Assembly (NCBI GenBank): GCA_916610825.1
Contig: OU744452.1
Span: forward strand, 19,373,830-19,437,829
DNA length: 64,000 nucleotides
Source: Haliclystus octoradiatus
Lineage: Eukaryota > Cnidaria > Staurozoa > Stauromedusae > Haliclystidae
Direction of reading: 5' to 3'
Position numbers and translations under genes: made by a program. Of this stretch, positions 25,001-33,600 are shown piece after piece. The notes beneath the pieces were generated by a model. The model made no database searches. It was given only the letters and a program-made list of their open reading frames with translations, and was not told where the DNA came from. Each line of letters opens with the position of its first letter. Within the stretch, counting starts at the first letter, position 1.

Positions 25001-27127
25001 GAGGTGGAGATGTTATCGAAGATGGAGCAAGTGCAACGCACTGGGAAAGGGACACGAATCCGTGGTGGTACATTGACATGGGCGTAAAGCACACGATTGT
25101 TGAAGTAATGGTCTACAACAGAGATGATGTTCACGCTCCTATGTTGGATAAAATCACCATTCAATTACAAGATCAACCAATGCCAGTGCAAACGAATACA
25201 TCTGTGTAAGAGATATACAATAGTTAGATTCTGATAATGTCAATGAGTTTATTAGACTGAAAGAATTACAGTCGCTTTATCAAAGCGAAGAAATGATCGA
25301 CAGTAATGCAATTGATTCTGAGCAGTGATATAAATGTATCATTATTTTATTTAATGAAATGCTTTTCTAATTTCTTATTATTTAAGTTACACAAGTTATA
25401 TGATTTGCGTATCAAAGTCTACATGTGTGAATAGAGTATTTTCATGTCTGCTATGTAGTGTTTGCTTAATAATACATCCCGGGGTCACTAAAGGGTTACC
25501 ACATACTTGCCATGTTTGTATTAGCTCCGAGCGAGTGATTTTTGCTTCCCGAGTGTCTCCAAACTTTTTCGAGTTTAGTAAATATGACTACAAACATTTG
25601 CAAGCATGTGGTAACCCTTTTCTAAATTAAAACAAATGTCGGAATCTCATTCGACGGCGAATTTTCAATTCATGAATTCAATTTTAATTCATAAACCAAG
25701 CAAGGAGAATCCCACAACAAGATAGATATTGTCGAATAAGGAAAGACATATACAATAACGTCAGTAATATAAGTGGTACAATAGTTCTTTAGCAAATTAA
25801 TGCAGTAATTGTTATTTAAATTTTAGATTTACCTTGAAACAGCGTAGCCTATACTTGTCTTTCATTCTGTGTTTTTATTTTGCATGTTACACGACCAGTA
25901 ACTCATTTGCAGTACCACGCTTTTCAATAGATATAAATATATTGAGCTAAATATCGTTTTGTAAATCATAGCCATTATTGAGATATTTATTGGATTGTTA
26001 TCAAAAAGTCATAAATTCTGTATTTTATCACAGATCATACTTTTTGAAACTTGCGATTATTCCCGGTTTTTCGGAGCAATGTTTTACCCTAGGATTTCAT
26101 GCACGCTCTTTCGACCAATCAGATCACAGAAAACCATCGTGATATGTTAGAATGTCTTTTCATAATACACCACCCGGGTTATCAATCGCTTCATTAGATA
26201 ATTCTCGAGGGACTGTGGAGGATTAACCCAGATGGCAGAGCAACCGAACTTCAGATCGGATCATATCTGATCGACTGTGGTTCAAATCCCCCAATGGTCA
26301 ACTCAGCCATGACTGTATCTGAAACATCAAATGAGTACCATCTGAGGATGGCGGATGGAATGGTCCAGAGGGAATTGCATTGTGAGTAGCTGCGGCGCAT
26401 CGTTGCTCATTGACAATCAAGACTTAACTGCCATGAAATCTGTTGAAATTGATCTGCAGTGTCGCGGCTGAGATCAACAATGAGCGTTTAAAATCATTGC
26501 TCTCAGCGAAAAAAGCCACTAATCTAGAAATAGAGGAGCGGTACGGGTGCCTTCGGTAGGGCGACACCGTCTACATTACGTTTTTTTTGGAGGGACTCAT
26601 TTGAGTCATTAGGTACCAGTTAAAAAGCTCTTTTTAAGACTTCCTAATGAGTCCATCGAGAATTATTGAATAAAGGGATTGAGAACCCTGGTGGTATATT
26701 TTCGAAAGACTGTGGCCCGAGATGTAATATTATGCCACACCAACATGGCCGACGAGAGAAAGCTCTGGCTTCGTATTTGAATTGCTAGCCCAATTCAGGA
26801 ATCAATAAGACGTATGTAAAATCTTCTAGTGTTGAAGCTTGTTTCTATAATGACCAACTCTTTATAACGCTAAAGCATTCTTGTCATTACACAGACGTAT
26901 CCCCGGCGTGATATGTGATAGAAAACATTTTCTGCATAGTTATTTGATATGTCTTCTGTTGAATCATTTTTATTCACAGATGTGTTAGTGGGGTACCTTA
27001 TGCAGTGGAAAGAATTCGTACATTCCGATGCGTTAGTCCTGTGAAAGGTCGTTATCTTGTTATCTGGATTGATGGACACACTATACTATCATTGAACGAA
27101 GTCAGAGCCTTTGGAGTTAAATTGTAG
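12778..27127 (+). CDS. Gene D: secreted PAN-like + FTP lectin protein (spliced)
   Basis: The spliced model joins 12778-13083, 23175-23199, 24920-25205 and 26980-27127: 765 nt, 254 aa, in frame throughout with intron phases 0, 1 and 2. Residues 1-21 form a signal peptide (MKLRTLFMSFAILQIIKLVYG). Residues 22-102 form a Cys-rich PAN/apple-like module (LECTILCANETNCFGLS). After the micro-exon comes an FTP (fucolectin, tachylectin-4, pentraxin-1) domain: CSKAIDGNRGG, NPWWYIDMG, VEVMVYNRDD, then C..C and GRYLVIW in the last exon. FTP domains typically bind fucose in a calcium-dependent fold. Here the usual RxDCCxER is replaced by RDDVHAPM, so binding may be lost. The first intron is about 10 kb and full of retrotransposon material. 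Family assignment is strong; function and expression are inferred. Confidence 0.82.
13471..15226 (+). repeat. Dispersed repeat, copy 1 (direct repeat with 19261-20352)
   Basis: Alignable with 19261-20352 over most of its length: AATCGATCATAGCAAACA, TCGCGATCAAATGCA, and TCTGGCTTCCTTTCAGCACA followed by a shared block. Copy 1 has about 600 extra bases at roughly 14245-14865, including a tRNA-like segment. A third fragment of the 3' block lies inverted at about 36655-36735. Non-coding, lies in intron 1 of gene D, probably an old transposon. Confidence 0.75.
14462..14540 (+). repeat. tRNA-like segment (possible SINE head)
   Basis: GCTCATTGGTTAATGC resembles a tRNA D-arm/A box, CTGATATCGCAATATCAG can form an anticodon-like stem, and CAGTTCAAATC resembles a B box. 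The acceptor stem pairs poorly and a T-rich stretch follows. It is more likely a tRNA-derived SINE piece than a functional tRNA gene. Confidence 0.35.
15244..15730 (+). pseudogene. Decayed non-LTR reverse transcriptase fragment
   Basis: Translated pieces match the C-terminal part of LINE reverse transcriptases: KCQVFSFGNNKINTIEYILS (compare the KCxVL..G...Y.L.G block), then LLKAYTIYVCSIMESATPI (the Y..YV.P.LEY thumb region). Stops and frameshifts interrupt it. A close relative lies at 27322-27600. The fragment leads into the CATA array at 15948, which could be its 3' tail. Confidence 0.6.
15948..16053. repeat. (CATA)n microsatellite
   Basis: About 105 bp of CATA/TACA repeats with a few interruptions (CATG, AAATA). 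It directly abuts the 5' end of the truncated LINE that follows. Confidence 0.95.
16216..16959 (+). pseudogene. LINE ORF2, N-terminal part of RT (broken)
   Basis: About 247 codons open, covering the endonuclease-RT linker and early RT motifs: HPNYAPWMTIELRNALKKRN, an EVWDLIKRL-type helix, NRKAPGDDGLNGFVIKAA (compare the KAPGxDGI motif) and TFPTIFKNTIVNPIPK. The nominal start is not an ATG, because the frame is entered from the truncated endonuclease. It ends at a TAA at 16957. The next frame carries the rest of the RT, which shows a stop plus frameshift inside one protein. Confidence 0.85.
17019..18263 (+). pseudogene. LINE ORF2, RT catalytic part and C-terminus
   Basis: 414 codons containing classical RT blocks: YQHGFRIGRSTITALLNF, LLMDLSKAFDSLQHEILLHK (first catalytic Asp), [20 protein letters not shown] and QFADDTEI (the FADD active site), followed by thumb and C-terminal sequence. 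The polymerase would copy its own RNA at a nicked target. It belongs to the same element as 16216-16959 and is separated only by the disrupted joint. The RT core itself looks intact, so the element decayed recently. Confidence 0.88.
18410..18650. repeat. (CTAT)n/(CATA)n array, LINE 3' tail
   Basis: Begins as CTATCTATCTATC and then about 225 bp of nearly perfect CATA repeats. It directly follows the LINE 3' end and directly precedes a second LINE fragment. Open frames across it (YIHT or VCMY repeats) are artefacts of the repeat. Confidence 0.95.
18661..19010 (+). mobile_element. Second truncated LINE fragment
   Basis: Matches about 16264-16600 of the upstream element (GACGTACAATTGG, TTTACAAACAATATTAAAAG, GAATGTGGAAGTAACATGAA) with frameshifts and stops. 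The 5' end abuts the CATA array. Similarity stops near 19010, so it lacks the RT core and a 3' tail. Confidence 0.85.
19261..20352 (+). repeat. Dispersed repeat, copy 2 (direct repeat with 13471-15226)
   Basis: Second copy of the repeat at 13471, in the same orientation, shorter by the roughly 600 bp absent near 19920-19960. The two copies flank the LINE and microsatellite cluster. Confidence 0.75.
20430..21346 (-). mobile_element. Truncated copy of hAT-like element (inverted relative to 31093-32251)
   Basis: Nearly collinear with the reverse complement of 31093-32150, for example GATCTTTCTCAAGATAAACA and ACTCCAAGGAGATTATATCA. It ends at 21346 with ..GAACCGCCCCTG, which corresponds to the CAGGGGTGGATCC end of the other copy. 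The opposite terminus is missing. Non-coding. Confidence 0.8.
21347..22421. other. Intron 1 of gene D, nothing recognised
   Basis: AT-rich sequence without exon or repeat evidence that I could support. Confidence 0.4.
22641..22828. repeat. 94-bp tandem duplication
   Basis: 22641-22734 and 22735-22828 are nearly identical (CAAGATTTGATATTCAAATA ... ATAAAAGTTAC) and differ at a few bases. A short (ATC)n run lies nearby at about 22424-22447. Confidence 0.9.
23175..23199 (+). CDS. Gene D exon 2: 25-nt micro-exon
   Basis: CCATTCTCAG|GAATTG...AACAAAG|GTAAGC encodes ELIGNCNK plus one base. Its length (25 nt), phase change (0 to 1) and single Cys match the micro-exons of genes A, B and C. It joins exon 1 and the FTP exon exactly in frame, giving E-I-N-L at the junction (gene B has E-I-S-L). 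Found by that reasoning, not by similarity search. Confidence 0.75.
24920..25205 (+). CDS. Gene D exon 3: FTP lectin domain, first part
   Basis: Acceptor ATATTAG at 24913-24919, phase 1 in; donor CTGT|GTAAGA, phase 2 out. Encodes the jelly-roll core of an FTP domain: AIDGNRGG, HWERDTNPWWYIDMG, VMVYNRDD and KITIQLQDQPMP. A His about 26 residues before the Arg of NRDD is kept. The CC pair and second Arg of the canonical RxDCCxER motif are not. Confidence 0.88.
25491..25621. mobile_element. Short inverted-repeat element (MITE-like)
   Basis: AAAGGGTTACCACATACTTG at the left is matched by CAAGCATGTGGTAACCCTTT at the right, with about 85 bp between. Non-coding, in intron 3 of gene D. No clear target duplication seen. 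Confidence 0.6.
26222..26580 (+). mobile_element. tRNA-derived SINE-like sequence
   Basis: The head has an A-box-like GATGGCAGAGCAACC (26231-26245) and a B-box-like GGTTCAAATCC (26279-26289) at a tRNA-like spacing, followed by about 280 bp of non-coding body. This suggests a polymerase III SINE. The 3' boundary is approximate and no tail or target duplication was resolved. Confidence 0.45.
26980..27127 (+). CDS. Gene D exon 4: FTP lectin domain, C-terminal part
   Basis: Acceptor TATTCACAG at 26971-26979, phase 2 in. Encodes CVSGVPYAVERIRTFRC, VKGRYLVIWIDG and LSLNEVRAFGVKL and then TAG. The C..C spacing, GRYLVI and EVRAFG are the typical end of an FTP domain. It aligns closely with the last exon of gene B. 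Confidence 0.9.
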
Positions 27128-27251
27128 ATCCATTGACTTGCATCAAGACTCACGCTATTTTTAAGCTTTCGAGAAGCGTTTATATGTCTTTTGGCATTTC
27201 ATTTACATGTGCAAAAGTGCTTAGTTAAAAAGCCAAAACTCGAGGAGAGTA

Positions 27252-27257
27252 AATAAA
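27252..27257 (+). terminator. Poly(A) signal of gene D
   Basis: AATAAA lies about 125 bp downstream of the gene D stop, a usual distance for a 3' UTR. Inferred from position only. Confidence 0.5.
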
Positions 27258-27321
27258 CATTTTCTTATAGAATTTTCAGAATCACTTGTATAACATCTAT
27301 ATCTATATATCAATTTGCAGA

Positions 27322-27600
27322 ACAGTAATTCCGAATCACAATACGTAACTACAAAAATGGGTCTTGAGCTATTTTATCGGAGACTTCCATAACATAGGAC
27401 AGCTTGTAGATACATATATACATATACACGGTGATGCAGACCAACTTATTCGCACTTTAAGCAATTTTGATAAGTGATGCACAGATTGGCAAATGGAGGT
27501 ATCTACTCCCAAATGCCAGGTATTCTCTTTTGGTAACAATAAAATAAACACAATTGAATACAATTTATCAGGAAACCCTTTATTCAAATGTCTGAAATAC
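27322..27600 (+). pseudogene. Decayed LINE RT fragment, second copy
   Basis: Close relative of 15244-15560 (ACAGTAATTCCGAATCACAA, CTTGAGCTATTTTATCG, and a KCQVFSFGNNKINTIEYNLS coding block). Truncated and non-functional. Confidence 0.6.
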
Positions 27601-27610
27601 GATATCTTTA

Positions 27611-27810
27611 CACGAGACGAAGATGTAGCGGCTATTTTTTTTCGACGTTCGAAAAACGAGCGATTGCAAAAGTAAAAACCGATCCAACTTATTTTTCCGT
27701 CTCAGCGATTCACTTTATCGCCTGATTAAACTGATGTGAACATCAAATACGCATGCGTTTACGTTCGATTTTTCGTCGAAAAGATGTAGCCGCTACCCTG
27801 TCGTCTCGTG
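27611..27810. mobile_element. MITE-like inverted repeat, about 200 bp
   Basis: Left CACGAGACGAAGATGTAGCG, right ..GTAGCCGCTACCCTGTCGTC plus TCGTG; the outer about 25 bp are imperfect inverted repeats. The interior is GC-richer than the flanks and non-coding. Confidence 0.55.
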
Positions 27811-28095
27811 GAAATTCACCTTAAGAACGAGAATCGATGCAAATTACGCAAAACATAACATTTTTCAAACATTGCGGACAGTGACTCAGGCTCGGTACTA
27901 GCAAAAATGATGGCTATGTTTTCATACAACTTTCTATAAATAGCGCAATTTATTAACAAATCCTCTAGATAGCGATAAAACTATAAGTAGCTGTGGACTA
28001 AGTACACATACACAAATCCAGTCATCCATTTTGATATCTATTCTCAACACTTAGAACGATTCAATCCGTTTGAAGCTTCTCTTAAAAAACTTATA

Positions 28096-28324
28096 CAATG
28101 TAACCCGCTTAAGTGCAATTCGGATAAGTGAAATTCCCGCTTATCAACCAGCTTAAGGGCAATTCGGATAAGTGAAATTCCCGCTTATCTCCAATCTGAA
28201 TCTGAAAACCGATAAACTATTTTCTGGTCAATTGTTTGCTAAGCAATTTTGTATAAGTGCAAATTCGGATAAATGCAACTAAAATCGTTGGAAATTTTGA
28301 CTTGCACTTAAGTGGATTACACTG
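28096..28324. mobile_element. Pogo/Tigger-like MITE with TA duplication
   Basis: Left end TA|CAATGTAACCCGCTTAAG, right end CTTAAGTGGATTACACTG|TA. The inverted ends are imperfect over about 22 bp and TA flanks both sides. The CAGTGTAATCC-type end and TA target site are typical of pogo/Tigger (Tc1-mariner superfamily) non-autonomous elements. It is 229 bp with no ORF. Confidence 0.8.
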
Positions 28325-28326
28325 TA

Positions 28327-30472
28327 GAATGAATAGAAAGTAATTTATTTAGTACCATATATATGGTAGACTGGTCCAAAAAAATGAAAGTTTGAAAGCT
28401 GAATTGCATTCTTGATTTTATTGTTCTTATGGGTAAAAAAATCAATCTGAATATTTTGAGTTCAAAGAAATGTTGGGAAACAGGCTCTCAATGCCCTTCT
28501 AAATTGATACAAAAGGTCAAACGCTCAAAATTTCAAAAATATATAATTAAATATCAGGAAGGTATTTTTGAATAATTTGTTATGTCTATGAAGGTAACAA
28601 TCTCAAAATTATTACTGTGGCATTCAAAACTCTATTGGATTGCTACCTATACTTAACCTTTGTGTTTCAAAGTGATGCATTTGAACGTATGGCTTCCACT
28701 GTGATTTTGACAGATCATTCATGCGTGTGGTTTTCTGTTCTGTGGAGGTGTTGACAGATGTTAATTTAAACTTACTATGATTTTTCACATCATTGTTGGA
28801 GACTGTTTGTAATAAAAAATTAATATGGACAGTTGTTTGTTGTACCTTTTTGTTGAAAAATATGGGCATAGCAATGATCCAAAGTTCAAGAAAAATTAAA
28901 TCTGTCAACATCTTTCCATTTAACACCTAATTTTAGCTATATCCCATGAAACAAAATAAGTATCAAGGAAGGCTTTGATGAGAACTGTAGATTTATGTTA
29001 AAGAAACTATAATAACAACGTAGGTTGAATTGATTTATATATTTCTTCTTATAAATAATAATATTAATTCCAAGTTGACATGTTGATAGTAGACTGTACA
29101 TTAAGTTCTCATAATTTTCATAGTTTTATTTACTGTATTTATCCGTATTGATAGTGTTCAGATAAGTGCTAGAAGCTGCTAGATCATGCATGGTCATTGT
29201 GAGACATGCGGGGAGTCATGTAGGTTCTCCCATGTTTCTAGAATGTGCTAGATGGTTCAGGAAGGTTCCTACATGAAGGTTCCTACAGCTTACAAATGAT
29301 CTTGTTATTAGGAAATATATTAAATTTGAACAGTAAAAACAATTGGTGACAACATTTGTATTTCATTTCATTTCGGTTACAACTTGTAGTCATTTGTTAT
29401 TGCTTCATATAAATATGATCTTTTTAATGATATAAATTACTTTACTTAAAAATGGTTAGAAGTTGTAACAGAAACGTTGGGATAATATTAAATACAAATG
29501 TTATTATTAGATGTGTTGTTCAATGGCTACAACAGAAGCTTCTGATTAATAAGTGAAAGTTTGTAAATGGAAAGAAAAGAAATATGCAAGTAACACTGTC
29601 TGGTGGGTTCTGATATACGTTACATTCGTTTCCTGAATTGTCTTGCTGTTTGGTCAAATTAGCGAGGATGTAGTAGTCAGACCCCCGTATTTCCATTTCC
29701 TTTTCCATTTACATTTCAGGAGAAAACTGGAAGACGAAAATTACTCGCTGAGGCGGCTGGTAGTTTTCTGATGCCTTCTCGTTTTCTCTTTACGTGCCTC
29801 TCGTGCGCGAAATATCAATAGCTCATAGGAAGCTGTGCACCAATTGATTAGTATCACATTTCTGTTATTGTATATCATATAATTGCTTTATACATCCTGT
29901 GAAAAAGCTGTCGAAAAAGAACAACATTTCTTATCATTCCATTATGATATTTTGGATCTCTTTAAAGAATACATGAATGCATATAATGTACAAATGGGTC
30001 ATTCATAAAGTGTAGGACATGGGAGAGGGGGAAATCAAATCATCAAAGTACGTACGCATCTTGAATGTCTCTCTCTGTAGTATTTTTGAAATATTTTTAG
30101 GACCTATAATGCAATTGATTAGCAGTTTAGAATAGGTAATTAAGGTAATTAGAGAGATTTAAGTATATTCAAGTATAACAACACTTTCACAATCATAGCT
30201 ATATGATAACCCTGTCGTTAATATGATTAATGATTAAATTGAAAAGCTAAACAAGAAGCATTATTAACCGTAAAAATTTGTGTTTATCTAAATATCGTAA
30301 AAGTGCGGAGAAAAAATATGAGATTGGAGGGGTGCTAGATATTTGAACATTTACTGAGTATCTACTTTATAAATTGCTTTAAATTTGAAAAATGCAACTC
30401 TGTTAGAAATGTTATCCAGGTGCAATAATACAAATTTAGTAGGCGAGATTTGGAAATGTTCATTGTCTCAAT
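28327..30472. other. Intergenic between genes D and A
   Basis: No gene recognised. A 100-codon minus-strand frame (28926-28624) has no family features and is probably chance. The 3' UTR of gene A should lie at the right end; no clear poly(A) signal was identified there. Confidence 0.4.
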
Positions 30473-30654
30473 TCAGCAACATTGCCATTTTGCTGCACCA
30501 CTTCCAGCACATCCAGCTCCTCCATACTGTGGAGCTGGATTTGTACAGTATCTTTGCCTTTGAATACAATAAGCACAACTGCCACAGGGATTTCCATAGC
30601 CACCTGCCGAATTACATGGTCGAGTATCTATCCAACCTGTCCACCTTCCATTTA
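30473..30654 (-). CDS. Gene A exon 4: terminal TSP1 variant
   Basis: Acceptor TTACTTTTCAG, phase 1 in; reads NGRWTGWIDTRPC, a CGSCAYC insertion, RYCTNPAPQYGGAGC and KWQCC and then TGA. It is homologous to the last exon of gene C (61424-61623) and its duplicate (56452-56651). Confidence 0.87.
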
Positions 30655-33600
30655 CTGAAAAGTAAACAAAAAATAATAATCTTGATGTATAATGTAACAT
30701 TGCTTTAATTTTGACTGTTCAAGATAAAGCAGAGTGAAGAACTAGTATATATTTATGTGTGTTCCTATACGTTAGATTTAATTGATAAATGAAGGGAATT
30801 TCATTTACGCGATGATTACCTCTCCAATGTACTGGTTTTGAATAAATGATGATGATGATGATGATAATGTGTAGGACGCATCGTGTTATATATTCTGTGT
30901 CACACCATGTACAGATAGGTGTAATGTAAATAAAACACTAACGTAACACGAGTTTATAGCTACTGGTATTAAAAAATGGGAATACATCAACTTCATTTGA
31001 ATTTCTGATCTTCTGATTCCTCAATGTCATCATAATCTATTTATTACAGGTCAATCACTAGACTGTATGCATGCTAAACCTTATCTCAAGGACAGGGGTG
31101 GATCCAGCCAAAAATCGAGGGGTGCAAGAATTCTGGGGTAGAGGGGCGAACGCCCGTCCATCTAGGGGGTCCGGGGGCATGCCCTGCGGAAAATTTTTGA
31201 AATTTAAAACCTATTAAGATGTCTGTAGCATTGTTTTTGCATATCCAAATCGGACTTTCAAGTAGCTACAAAGTATGGTCCATCTCATAGTTATTCCAAA
31301 TTTACAGCGACAAAAAATGTTGTAACCAAGAAAAACAAGTACATATTCAAGATAAATATATGATATATCAGCATTTGTACGAAAATAGTAAATACAAATT
31401 TAAACAATGTACCCTGGAGAGAGAAGAACATTTGTCTTGTTTAGTATATCCAGGAGTATGGAAAAGGATACCAAGATAAATTTCCATCAATTTTGAGATG
31501 ACTTTATGAGTTTATGAGTTTGCTCTCTGATGATGCAAACTGCAACTCTGAAAATTCACAACTTCTACATCGTTCAAATAAAATTACAAATTGAACTCAT
31601 ATGATATAATCTCCTTGGAGTATATGTTTTCAAACTGCTTCAGTTCTATTGATGTTTATCTTGAGAAAGATCGCCATTTACAATGTTCTTAACTTCCAAC
31701 AATGATTATGAATTTAATCCTTCGCTAAAGCGCCATTTGTGATTAAGTTAACAAAAGGAGGCTAGATGACGATGATTGATTCAAGGGTTTAAAAATAACA
31801 AAAAGAGAAAAGAAAGTACAAGCAGGACAGTAAGCAAGACAAGCTTTGTTATTCACGGGTGCCGAGGGGGGCGAACTATGTCAGGAATGTGAAATAGAGC
31901 ATTATCATTGGTTCATAGCTAAATTCTTTGAAGGCTACGTCATCTGAGGGGAGCGAAATCAAAGCTATCTATTGGATGCTCTACTTCCGCGTTAGCGAAA
32001 TCAGTGTCGTTGATTGGTCAAATTAAGTTGACTTTCTTCTAGTCTAGTATCCAATCATACGATTATTATAACAATCGTACCGCTACTTCCAATCTGCTAC
32101 GAAAAAATATGACGTATTCAGGATGAAATTTCATTTACAAGTAGTTTTCTCAGTTATTGTTTTCGTAAAGAACGAAAGCAAAACGCCATCAAATAGTTTA
32201 AAAATCTGACTGGTGCGCTTGCCCCTGTCACGCCCCCTGGATCCGCCACTGCTCGAGGAAAGTGTAAAGTCTGTGCATTACTCAGTAAGAGCCATTTGTT
32301 GATACAGCACCCACCTCGAGAAACCTGTACCCAATCAAAATATGTCTACTGCATCACATATAAACAATATTTTCAAGGTTCTTTAAAGTTCCAAAATCTG
32401 AAAATTTCTACCTCCAAATTTTTTCCTCAGCTTGAAAATGGATGGACCAGAAAAAGGTGGCAGATGCCCGTATTGTGGTCAATGGGAGTTAACCCTTTGT
32501 ATTATTTAGCTTTAATTATATAGCAACTAGCTTTTAGCAATCAATAACATCTTCATATATGAAGTAATTTGTTGATGCTGTCTATAGTTAACCCCATGCA
32601 TTTGAGAATTAGATCTGTCAAGCAAAATTACTTGATTTGTATCGCTTGTCTTGGCATGATTTTGGTGATATATGCACTGGAAATTGAAACATGAAAGCAT
32701 GAGCTAATAATGATGATTCCGCATTTCTTGATTTCAATGTTAAATGTTTGAATATTAATTGAAGTTTTGCTCCTATTATTTGGACAGTATGCGTGACATC
32801 AACAGTGAAAAGCAAGCTACATTTATGATTTGTAAGGAAAGCTACATTTATCATATCTTATGATGTATGGTTTGTTTGTGTGCGCTTTGAGATTTCTTTC
32901 CATTTTAGGTTTTTAAGGGTATGTAACTCAAATCTCTACTTTTGATACAGTCTAATTCATGTCACATAGAAAATAAAAGTTTTTTTTAGGAGCAATACAC
33001 GAGTAAACTCCATTGAATATTACGCACAGTTTTTGTGATATTCCGGTATTTGAATGGACAATTCCAATGGGAGATGAACTCCATGCTGTATGCTTATTTC
33101 ACACTAGCATTTAGTTTCACAAAGGGTCAACTATTCCTATACTCAGCATTTTCGTCTAGTAAAATTACATAGCAAATTTCGAATTGACCTACTGGTTAAA
33201 CCTTCTCGTAAATACGCACCAATTCTAAAGACAGCACATAATAGACAACTTCGAACACTGCTTGTAAGTTACATGCGAAACGATATGCGAATCACTTTGA
33301 ACGTCGTTTAAATTCATCGCATGAGAAATAGCTTCCTCAATATGGCAAATAGACCGATCACTACCTAGATATAGCAAGCTTCATATATGCTAAGCTGTGA
33401 TTTGTTATCAATTTCTCCTAATTTAGCTATCCGTCGGTAGCATCCAGCATATGTTTATGGGCATATGCCGCTGGTGTACTCAAATCGGTTTAACCAACTG
33501 ATAATATTAATATTTGTTTTAACATACAAAATATATGCAATAGTGGTGCATTTTTTTGAAACTAATTAGCTCTCCGAGTCTATGTATACATTTGCATGCT

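Noticed and set aside
24813-25164. Minus-strand ORFs opposite the gene D FTP exon
   Set aside because: Shadows of a clear plus-strand FTP exon with splice sites.
25400-25630. 76-codon ORF in gene D intron
   Set aside because: Overlaps the inverted-repeat element at 25491-25621; no family features.
28624-28926. 100-codon minus-strand ORF
   Set aside because: No signal, domain, splice context or paralogue; likely chance.
29230-29290. Heat-shock-element-like TTCTAGAA and TTC..GAA words
   Set aside because: Short and imperfect; no gene start nearby.
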